A model generated the notes under the pieces. That model was not told where the DNA came from. It ran no database searches and saw nothing but the letters and a program-made list of their open reading frames with translations. A program made the position numbers and the translations under genes. From contig JAJRRE010000374.1 of NCBI GenBank assembly GCA_024279745.1, positions 1-5,089 on the forward strand: a DNA stretch of 5,089 nucleotides, in the 5' to 3' direction. Positions 1 to 5,089 of the stretch are shown here, one piece after another (positions within the stretch are counted from its first letter, which is position 1; every line of letters begins with the position of its first letter). The stretch is from Alphaproteobacteria bacterium. Its GTDB lineage: Bacteria; Pseudomonadota; Alphaproteobacteria; Rhizobiales; Hyphomicrobiaceae.

Positions 1-929
1 TGACAGGTTTCACAGGACGCCGTGGTGCGAATATGACCATTCGGCTTGCCCTTGGCAGTGTTGCCGTCATGGCAGGTCGCACAGCCTGAGGTGATACCGG
101 TATGATCCATCCGACCGCCAGAGAACGTATTGGTGCTGCGGTGACAGACTTCACAAGCTGCTGCGGTGCGGATGTGGTTATTAGGCTTACCGCGTGCCGT
201 CTGGCCATTATGGCAGCTGGCACAGCCGGACGTGATGCCGGTGTGGTCCATGCGGGCGCCGCCGAAGCTGCGTGTGCTGCGATGACAGGTTTCACAGGAC
301 GCTGTGGTGCGAATGTGGTTATTCGGCTTACCCTTGGCAGTGTTGCCATTGTGGCATGTGGCACAGCCTGAGGTAATACCTGTGTGATCCATCCGGCCGC
401 CAGAGAACGTATTAGTGCTGCGGTGACAGGTCTCACAGGACGCCGTAGTGCGGATGTGATTGCTTGATTTGCCGCGCGCCGTACGGCCATTGTGACATGA
501 GGCGCAGTTGGCAGTGATGCCGGTATGATCCATGCGACCGCCAGAGAATGATACAGTATTCTTATGGCAGGTTTCGCAAGATGCGTTTGTTACAATGTGC
601 GAGCGTGATTTACCCTTGGCGGTTCTGCCATTATGGCATGTCGCGCAGCCGGACGTGATACCGCTATGGTCCATCCGCGCGCCGGCGAATGACATTGTAC
701 TGCGATGACAGCTCTCACAAGACTCGGTCGTTCTAATATGGGTGCCCGGTTTGCCTCGTGCGGTGCGTCCATTGTGGCACGTCGCGCAACCGGTCGTGAT
801 GCCGCTATGATCCATGCGCGCGGTCATGAACGAACTTGTACTCTTATGACAAGCCTCACAAGATTGCGTCGTGCGAATATGCGACGGAGACTTACCGCGT
901 GCGCGCTGGCCGTTATGGCAAGATGCACA
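1..929 (-). repeat. 141-bp tandem repeats coding 47-residue di-haem units
   Basis: On the minus strand the units run 929-789, 788-648, 647-507, 506-366, 365-225, 224-84 and a partial 83-1, with a constant 141-bp period and no indels between units. The phrase tgacaggtttcacagg recurs exactly at 1 and 283, which is two periods apart. The units furthest from the signal peptide are most alike at DNA level, while the first ones (CASCHNGQRARGKS, STSSFMTAR) are more diverged. The array is coding and belongs to the cytochrome. It runs off the left edge, so the copy number is unknown. Confidence 0.95.
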
Positions 930-1310
930 TGTCCCGCTGACCTGCGAGTGATCGAAACGCACTTGCGACCAATTTGATGTGCGATGGCAGGTTGAACAAG
1001 TGCTGGTCGTGCGGGGATGACCTCGCGATTTGCCGCCAGCAATTGATCCATTGTGACAGGCCGAACATTGACGGGGGGTCTGCTTGAACCGCCCGCTGAC
1101 ATGACAAGATTCGCAATCAACCGTGCGATGTGCTCCGGTAAGGGGAAACCCTGTTTGAAAATGATCGAAAGCCCGGCCAGGCTGCTGCGCCTGTGCGGAT
1201 TCAACGCCAAATCCACCAAGGATCGTTAGACCCAAGGTGAGAATTATGCTCGAAAGCATTAAGAGTGCACGGCGTAAGATCAATCTGACCATATAACTCT
1301 CAGTCCCCAT
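1..1310 (-). CDS. Repeat-built multihaem c-type cytochrome, exported (C-terminus beyond the left edge)
   Basis: The frame opens at ATG 1310 and is still open at base 1, giving 436 visible residues. Residues 1-41 form a signal peptide: a basic LILRRALL start, a hydrophobic stretch at about 16-35, and a likely cut after AQA at 41. There is no lipobox Cys. Residues 48-127 hold three CXXCH motifs (Cys 66, 82, 105) in a section of cytochrome c3/c7-like style (FDHFQTGFPLTGAH). From residue 128 a 47-residue unit repeats six times plus a part, each with two CXXCH motifs (CATCH/CASCH and CETCH/CEACH types), one His in HIRT and one in MDH. In total there are 17 CXXCH (the last cut by the edge) and 17 other His, and every Cys lies in a haem motif. 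The likely role is electron transfer in the periplasm or outside the cell, with haem attached after export. GGAAG lies 4 bases before ATG 1310. ATG 1292 (MVRLILRR) is an equally possible start. The cytochrome call is firm; partner and location are inferred. Confidence 0.95.
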   Translation of the reverse strand, partial: MGTESYMVRLILRRALLMLSSIILTLGLTILGGFGVESAQAQQPGRAFDHFQTGFPLTGAHRTVDCESCHVSGRFKQTPRQCSACHNGSIAGGKSRGHPRTTSTCSTCHRTSNWSQVRFDHSQVSGTCASCHNGQRARGKSPSHIRTTQSCEACHKSTSSFMTARMDHSGITTGCATCHNGRTARGKPGTHIRTTESCESCHRSTMSFAGARMDHSGITSGCATCHNGRTAKGKSRSHIVTNASCETCHKNTVSFSGGRMDHTGITANCASCHNGRTARGKSSNHIRTTASCETCHRSTNTFSGGRMDHTGITSGCATCHNGNTAKGKPNNHIRTTASCETCHRSTRSFGGARMDHTGITSGCASCHNGQTARGKPNNHIRTAAACEVCHRSTNTFSGGRMDHTGITSGCATCHDGNTAKGKPNGHIRTTASCETC

Positions 1311-1314
1311 TTGT

Positions 1315-1319
1315 CTTCC
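1315..1319 (-). promoter_or_regulatory. Candidate ribosome binding site of the cytochrome gene
   Basis: On the minus strand GGAAG is followed by ACAA and then ATG 1310, a short but usable spacing. A competing GAGAG (1297-1301) sits 4 bases before the in-frame ATG 1292, so the sites do not decide the start on their own. The longer form was chosen because its site is the closer match to a Shine-Dalgarno core. Confidence 0.4.
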
Positions 1320-1380
1320 GAGTGCCCTATGCGCCGATCAAGCCGGCGCCCCCCAGGGCTCTCCCCTTCACATGTTTTCT

Positions 1381-1396
1381 ATAGCTGCCCGGCTAT
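1381..1396. promoter_or_regulatory. Inverted repeat ATAGC-N6-GCTAT, candidate operator
   Basis: A perfect 5-bp dyad with a 6-base centre (ATAGC tgcccg GCTAT) lies about 70 bases upstream of the cytochrome start, and its left arm overlaps the weak minus-strand CTATAG element. The size and position suit a regulator site, but a dyad this short can arise by chance and no matching regulator gene is in view. Confidence 0.25.
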
Positions 1397-1417
1397 TCTC
1401 TTAAGTTCGAATTTCTG

Positions 1418-1432
1418 CTATCACGTGACTAG
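1418..1432. promoter_or_regulatory. Palindrome around TCACGTGA, candidate operator
   Basis: TCACGTGA at 1421-1428 is a perfect 8-bp palindrome, flanked by CTA on the left and, after one extra C, TAG on the right. It sits roughly in the middle of the divergent region, where a shared regulator could act on both genes. This is pattern evidence only. Confidence 0.25.
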
Positions 1433-1614
1433 ATAGATCGTCCGCTAACACAGGCTGTTTGAATAAAAACGTTTGCCAGAACCGCTTATTCCAAAATTTG
1501 TCCACTTTGATCGGATTAATTAGCAATCAAGATCGTTATTGCATTAGGGGTGTTGTGCCCTGGAACAACGGGACGGTAGTATTTATGGGCATTTTTAAAG
1601 GCAAGAGCCACAAA

Positions 1615-3834
1615 ATGAACACTTTTCGGCAGCGAAACCTCACGCGGTTGGTAAAACAAAAAGTGGCGGCCATTATAGGAAAGGCGCCGACGGTTATACT
1701 GTCGTTGCTTGTGGCCGCTTTCGTGCTCAGTGTGGATTTAGAGTTTGTAGTAAATAAGATTGGGCAAACAAATTACGCCGGGTCCTTAATTTCTGCAGCC
1801 GTTGCCGATGATAACGACGACGACAAGAGAAAAGCGGAAAGAGAAGAGCACGAGCGCAATGAAAGCGCCGCTGAGCGAGCAAGGGAAGAACAAAAAGAAG
1901 CTCGCAAACGCGCGGAGAAAGACGCCAAGCGCGCGCGCAAGGAAGCTAAGAAGGCCCGTAAACGAGCAGAAAAAGCCGCAAAGAAAGCCCGCAAGGACGC
2001 AAAGAAAAGGGCAGAGCGGCTGGCTGAACAGCAGCGGCGGGATAAAAAAGAGCTGGATGAAGCGCGCGAACAGGAGCGTAAAGAAAGCGCTGCCAGAAGC
2101 CGTCGTGACAGCAAAAAGAGTGCTCAAAGAGCATCTAAAAAGAGAACATCGCCTAAGACAAAGACATCATCGCGAGCAACGAGCCGTAAAAGCTCCGAGC
2201 GTTCAGACGATTCTGATCGAGATGAGGCTAAGCGCGAGGATGAAAAAGTATATAAATCCGCTTCACGCAAAACCGAAGAAGACGATAAGCGGGACGAAGA
2301 TCAACGTTCTGCGCAAAACAACAGCGATGATGACAATGATAACAATGACGGCGATGATGACAGCAGCGATAATGATAAGTCCCGCAGTTCAAAAAAATAT
2401 AAGGTCGAAAACGAAGACAAAACACCAGATACGTTACTGAAATTATTTCAACAGGTCTTCACTCCTTCCACATCGTCCAAGTCAAAGACTACAACTAAGT
2501 CAAAATCAAAATCTAAAAATTCCATAGACAAAAAGCCCAGCAATAAGAAACCAAGTGAGCAAAAGAAAAAGCAGTTAGCCAGCTCCAAGAAAGCCGCGGC
2601 TAAAGCGAAAACCGCTGCAAGAAAACGTCCCAGACGCCGGGTCTTTGCACCCGTAACGCCAAGGGCCAGATTTATGCCCAGTGAGGTGTTGGCCATTAAT
2701 ATGAATCGGCGTTCCTTGAGACGGGCACGTCAAATGGGATTCCGGGTTGGCAGAACGTCGCAGTTTTCCGGTCTTAATCTTAGGGTTCATTCACTTCGCC
2801 CCCCGCGCGGGATGAGTGCCGGGCGGGCCCGCAGATTCTTGCGCCGCAATATCCCCGGCAGTGAGCTGGCGCTCAATAGTGTTTATCGTGTCTATCATGC
2901 AGCCCGCGGGCGCCAACAAGGCGTCGTGCAACATATTGCTCCAGTCGAAAAACTGCGTCGGTTCAGGCGCTGTGGACAGGGCAAATGCTATGCGACCAAA
3001 GCCATTCGCTGGCGCCGGAACCTTACCAGTTGCGCGCGGACAGTTAAGATCGGCGTCATCGATACCGCTTATGACAAAAAACATCCGGCCTTTTACGGTC
3101 AGAGAATTTATTCAGGCCAAAGAAGCAACGCCGAACGGTGGCGGGCAGCACCCAACAAGCACGGCACCGGCGTTCTCGCCCTGCTGACCGGCAACCCGAA
3201 AACAACAACAGCCGGCTTGATCCCCGGCGCTACATTCATTGCTCATAACGTCTTTTTTGCCGATAAGGCCGGCAATCCTGTTTCCGATACGACGTCGATG
3301 TTGGACGCGCTGAATTTGATGAACGGTTTTGGTGTCGACATCATAAATCTCAGCCTGACAGGGCCAAAAGATCCAGTGATAGCCAAGGTCATTGCCGAAA
3401 TGAGTAAGAATGGCATTATATTCGTTGCTGCCGCCGGCAATGGCGGCCCAGCCGCTAAGCCCAGCTATCCAGCCGCCTATCCGCAAGTCATAGCGGTGAC
3501 GGCGGTCAATCGGAAATCGCGCGGCTATCGCTATGCCAATCGTGGCTCCTATATTGATATTGCCGCACCGGGCGTCGATATCTGGACCGCCCTACCCGGT
3601 AGCAAAGCCGGTTATCAGTCAGGCACGTCTTTCGCTGTGCCTTATGTTACGGCAGTGATTGCGTCGATCTACAAGCAATATGGCCCGATGAGTAAAGAGC
3701 AGATTCTGCGCCATATTACGACCAGGGATCTGGGAGCGCCAGGACGCGACCGGGTTTATGGCCGTGGGCTTGTTCTAGCGCCGCGCCGCTGCAAGAAAGC
3801 CCCAGCCCTCGCCAAAGCAAGTCTGCTGCGCTGA
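1615..3834 (+). CDS. Subtilisin-like (S8) serine protease with a long charged N-terminal region
   Basis: With ATG 1615 the product is 739 residues. Residues 17-46 include a hydrophobic stretch (TVILSLLVAAFVLSV) that is a signal peptide or membrane anchor; an AVA site follows just before residue 65. Residues 65-173 are a Lys/Arg/Glu/Ala-rich probable coiled coil, 174-265 are Ser/Asp/Asn-rich with acidic runs, and 285-342 are Lys/Ser-rich and basic. Residues 343-460 (MPSEVLAINM, LRPPRGMSAGRARRFLRR) look like a propeptide. The catalytic domain follows, with Asp483 in IGVIDTAYD, His516 in KHGTGV, oxyanion Asn609 in AAAGNGG and Ser672 in SGTSFAVP, so the triad is intact. Paired Cys in CGQGKC and LTSC precede it, which suits an exported, disulphide-bonded enzyme. 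It should act in the periplasm or outside the cell. GAG lies 7 bases before ATG 1615; ATG 1585 and TTG 1459 are in-frame alternatives (749 and 791 residues). It is divergent from the cytochrome. The substrate is unknown. Confidence 0.93.
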   Translation: MNTFRQRNLTRLVKQKVAAIIGKAPTVILSLLVAAFVLSVDLEFVVNKIGQTNYAGSLISAAVADDNDDDKRKAEREEHERNESAAERAREEQKEARKRAEKDAKRARKEAKKARKRAEKAAKKARKDAKKRAERLAEQQRRDKKELDEAREQERKESAARSRRDSKKSAQRASKKRTSPKTKTSSRATSRKSSERSDDSDRDEAKREDEKVYKSASRKTEEDDKRDEDQRSAQNNSDDDNDNNDGDDDSSDNDKSRSSKKYKVENEDKTPDTLLKLFQQVFTPSTSSKSKTTTKSKSKSKNSIDKKPSNKKPSEQKKKQLASSKKAAAKAKTAARKRPRRRVFAPVTPRARFMPSEVLAINMNRRSLRRARQMGFRVGRTSQFSGLNLRVHSLRPPRGMSAGRARRFLRRNIPGSELALNSVYRVYHAARGRQQGVVQHIAPVEKLRRFRRCGQGKCYATKAIRWRRNLTSCARTVKIGVIDTAYDKKHPAFYGQRIYSGQRSNAERWRAAPNKHGTGVLALLTGNPKTTTAGLIPGATFIAHNVFFADKAGNPVSDTTSMLDALNLMNGFGVDIINLSLTGPKDPVIAKVIAEMSKNGIIFVAAAGNGGPAAKPSYPAAYPQVIAVTAVNRKSRGYRYANRGSYIDIAAPGVDIWTALPGSKAGYQSGTSFAVPYVTAVIASIYKQYGPMSKEQILRHITTRDLGAPGRDRVYGRGLVLAPRRCKKAPALAKASLLR
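1807..2640 (+). other. Low-complexity charged coding segment inside the protease gene
   Basis: This part codes residues 65-342 of the protease and is dominated by Lys, Arg, Glu, Asp, Ala and Ser. A helical block of KKARKRAEKAAKKARKDAKK type is followed by an acidic run (NNSDDDNDNNDGDDDSSD) and then Lys/Ser-rich sequence. A single short hydrophobic helix, TLLKLFQQVF (about residues 271-280), interrupts it. The bias opens long spurious frames on both strands. S8 proteases usually lack such a block. It may be an extended stalk or a binder of polyanions such as DNA or polysaccharide, which is inference. Confidence 0.8.
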
Positions 3835-4047
3835 TCAAGTTATGTCTGCGGCTCAAGGGTTATCGGCTATCCGGCTCATTTGCGATAGACAAGGGGACAA
3901 GGGCGCGCCGACATTGAGAGTCGAGGCGTCGGCTGTATCGTTCTGTCCGGTGTGTGTCGGCGGGTAACGCGGCTTGCATCGGCGGTAACGACCGCGCCGC
4001 GCAAAAATCATCGTGCCGCTTTCAGATATCTTTAGCGCCCGGCGCCG
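3835..4047. other. Convergent intergenic spacer without a clear terminator
   Basis: This 213-base spacer lies between the stops of the protease and the TIR gene. It holds a perfect small stem-loop at 3982-3995 (GCGGT aacg ACCGC), but no T-run follows the stem on either strand, so it is not a standard intrinsic terminator. Two near-copies of TCGGCGGTAACG (3957-3969 with one extra G, and 3979-3990) lie 22 bases apart. No ORF with coding character was seen. Confidence 0.5.
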
Positions 4048-5089
4048 TCACTTTTGTTCGCGGTTTCGCCATCGCCAAATCAGATAACCGCCGACAGCAA
4101 GGCTCAGTGTCACGCCGACAATAAAGCCGCTGGGGCCTGCATTCGCCCCTCTTCCCTGAAAACTCCAGTTTAAACTATCGAACAATATAACCATCGCATA
4201 ACAACCGATGATTGAATTTCCGAGCCAATAAATAACCCATTCGGTCCCACTGGCGCCGGCACCGCGAGCGCGCAGGATCCATGCCGAAGATGCCAGGTTC
4301 AGTGCTATGCCAACAATAAAACCGCTGCCGACATCTGCACTCGGTCCGCTTCCCAGAAAACTCCAGTTTAGGCCAGCGAGCAAGACGCCCATCATGACAC
4401 TGCCAACCAATGCGCAGACAAGCCAGAGGACGGCGATTAGTTTCCATTTTATTACTTTGTTCGGGGTGGATTTGGCAGAGGTGCTTGGCGAAACAGAAGC
4501 TGGTTGCACGGGCGCGGCCACGACTGGCGTTTGCCGCGGCTTTGTCCTTGGCGCGGCCGCAGGTGCCGGGGAAGGGCCAGCTTCTCGCGCTGACGTGCTC
4601 TGCTCAAGAGTTGACGGCTGGGGCGGTGTGGGCGATGCGACGGCCTGACCATCTTGACCATCATCGCTCAATCCCAGCTTGGCAATCAGCCGCGCGACAT
4701 CTTCGTCAATGGTGCGGAAGGCGATAAAATGCGCCTGGCGGTCGACGAGTTCTTTGAGATCATCGGGCAGGCGCACCGCATCGGGTAAGGACGCGCCGTC
4801 AAGCAGAACCGGTACCACGGGAATGCCGCGTTTCAAGGCTTCGCTGATTTCAATCCGCACAAAATCATTGGGGCTGTCCAGCCGCCGCTGCCCCGAACTG
4901 GCATCACCAGCATCCAGCCAGTCCGGGCCGATCAACGCCAGCAAAATATCGCATTGATCAACCCAGCCGTTAAGAATGTGCCGAAAATTCGCGCCAAGCG
5001 GGATCGAATCCACATCCATAAAGACGTTTTCGTCCGGCATTACGCCGCGCAGGGCTTTGTAGATGTCGCGCGCTTCATATTTGGCGTCA
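4048..5089 (-). CDS. TIR-domain protein with four predicted C-terminal membrane helices (N-terminus beyond the right edge)
   Basis: The frame is open to the right edge. The residues before ATG 5040 (AKYEARDIYKALRGV) fit the TIR fold, so that ATG is internal and the true start lies outside the window. Counting from it, residues 1-125 are most of a bacterial TIR domain: VFMDVDSIPLG, CDILLALIGPDWL, then DFVRIEISEAL, whose Glu64 matches the catalytic Glu of NAD-cleaving TIR domains such as SARM1, then IPVVPVLLDG. Residues 130-195 are a Pro/Ala/Ser/Thr-rich linker. Four hydrophobic helices follow at about 200-222, 239-256, 267-287 and 304-322, ending in a basic tail RWRNREQK. LNWSF plus SGFIVG occurs twice, showing a doubled two-helix unit. 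The likely product is a membrane-anchored TIR protein, either an NADase effector or a signalling adaptor. NADase activity is inferred from one residue and the family. It converges on the protease gene, so the two do not share an operon. Confidence 0.9.
   Translation of the reverse strand, partial: DAKYEARDIYKALRGVMPDENVFMDVDSIPLGANFRHILNGWVDQCDILLALIGPDWLDAGDASSGQRRLDSPNDFVRIEISEALKRGIPVVPVLLDGASLPDAVRLPDDLKELVDRQAHFIAFRTIDEDVARLIAKLGLSDDGQDGQAVASPTPPQPSTLEQSTSAREAGPSPAPAAAPRTKPRQTPVVAAPVQPASVSPSTSAKSTPNKVIKWKLIAVLWLVCALVGSVMMGVLLAGLNWSFLGSGPSADVGSGFIVGIALNLASSAWILRARGAGASGTEWVIYWLGNSIIGCYAMVILFDSLNWSFQGRGANAGPSGFIVGVTLSLAVGGYLIWRWRNREQK
4109..4372 (-). repeat. Internal duplication of a two-helix membrane unit in the TIR gene
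   Basis: The 22 bases at 4151-4172 and 4349-4370 match at 21 positions, 198 bases apart, and both code LNWSF. The 19 bases at 4114-4132 and 4309-4327 match at 17 positions, 195 bases apart, and code the SGFIVG helix start. The difference in offset is one codon. The two protein units are about residues 200-256 and 267-322 counted from ATG 5040. Confidence 0.8.

Larger units (their letters stand above)
1311..1614. promoter_or_regulatory. Divergent intergenic control region
   Basis: This stretch separates the 5' ends of the cytochrome gene (minus) and the protease gene (plus, using the ATG at 1615), so both promoters should lie here. The half next to the cytochrome is GC-rich, and the section at about 1460-1560 is AT-rich. 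I could not assign a convincing -35/-10 pair on either strand. A weak minus-strand possibility is GAACTT with CTATAG 18 bases downstream. Two dyads are listed separately. A plus-strand frame in line with the protease is open from TTG 1459 through this region but looks non-coding. Confidence 0.6.

Noticed and set aside
1..929. The regular repeats as a CRISPR array or non-coding satellite
   Set aside because: The 141-bp period is a multiple of three, there are no spacers, and conservation follows haem motifs in one frame.
102..1219. Several open frames of 60-131 codons on both strands over the cytochrome
   Set aside because: They overlap the cytochrome frame, whose 17 CXXCH motifs and 141-bp periodicity show it is the coding one. 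The shadow frames recur only because the DNA repeats.
1773..2440. Open frames antisense to, or out of frame with, the protease N-terminal region (113 to 212 codons)
   Set aside because: They arise from the biased Lys/Arg/Glu/Asp codons of the protease. Their products are low-complexity Ser/Leu/Phe/Arg or Met/Thr/Lys strings without domain features.
2448..3486. Antisense and alternate-frame open frames over the protease propeptide and catalytic domain
   Set aside because: The protease frame carries an intact S8 triad throughout this stretch, and the overlapping products show no recognisable motif.
3982..3995. Stem-loop GCGGT-aacg-ACCGC as an intrinsic terminator
   Set aside because: The stem is only 5 bp and no T-run follows on either strand. 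The nearby A-run (4003-4007) is on the wrong side for both genes.
4307..4957. Plus-strand and alternate minus-strand frames over the TIR gene
   Set aside because: The TIR motifs and membrane helices lie in the frame ending at 4048. The others are shadows in GC-rich sequence.
5038..5040. ATG 5040 as the true start of the TIR gene
   Set aside because: The frame continues to the window edge and the residues before it (AKYEARDIYKALRGV) match the first helix of a TIR domain, so the gene is truncated by the window.
1615..5089. Protease and TIR protein as one defence operon
   Set aside because: The genes are convergent with a 213-base spacer, so they cannot share a transcript, and nothing else in the window supports a joint defence role.

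Overview
The window carries three protein-coding genes, two of them cut by the window edges. From left to right they are a very haem-rich multihaem cytochrome c (minus strand, C-terminus off the left edge), a subtilisin-like (S8) serine protease with an unusual, highly charged N-terminal half (plus strand, complete), and a TIR-domain protein with a membrane tail (minus strand, N-terminus off the right edge). No rRNA, tRNA, CRISPR array or insertion sequence was seen. The protease subtype, the TIR subtype (FMDVDSIP, DFVRIEI) and the moderate-to-high GC content suggest a Gram-negative bacterium, probably Pseudomonadota and perhaps an alphaproteobacterium. No phylogenetic marker is present, so that placement is inference.

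Positions 1-1310 (minus): an exported cytochrome with a signal peptide, a three-haem N-terminal section and then six complete 47-residue (141-bp) tandem repeats plus part of a seventh. Each repeat carries two CXXCH haem motifs. The visible 436 residues contain 17 CXXCH motifs (the last His is cut by the edge) and exactly 17 further histidines, which is what all bis-histidine haems would need.

Positions 1311-1614: the divergent control region between the cytochrome and protease genes, with two small dyads that could be operators. The protease frame stays open through the right half of this region (from a TTG at 1459), but the ATG at 1615 fits best as the start.

Positions 1615-3834 (plus): the S8 protease, with an N-terminal membrane or signal segment, about 280 residues of Lys/Arg/Glu/Asp/Ser-rich low-complexity and probable coiled-coil sequence, a propeptide-like section, and a catalytic domain with an intact Asp/His/Ser triad.

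Positions 3835-4047: a short convergent intergenic spacer with no clear terminator. Positions 4048-5089 (minus): a TIR domain with the NADase-type glutamate, a Pro/Ala/Ser linker and four predicted membrane helices made by duplication of a two-helix unit.

The most suggestive context is the divergent pair of repeat cytochrome and subtilisin-like protease. In Geobacter the nanowire cytochrome OmcZ is matured by the neighbouring subtilisin-like protease OzpA, so this pair may be an analogous extracellular electron-transfer system. The TIR gene is convergent with the protease and is probably functionally separate.
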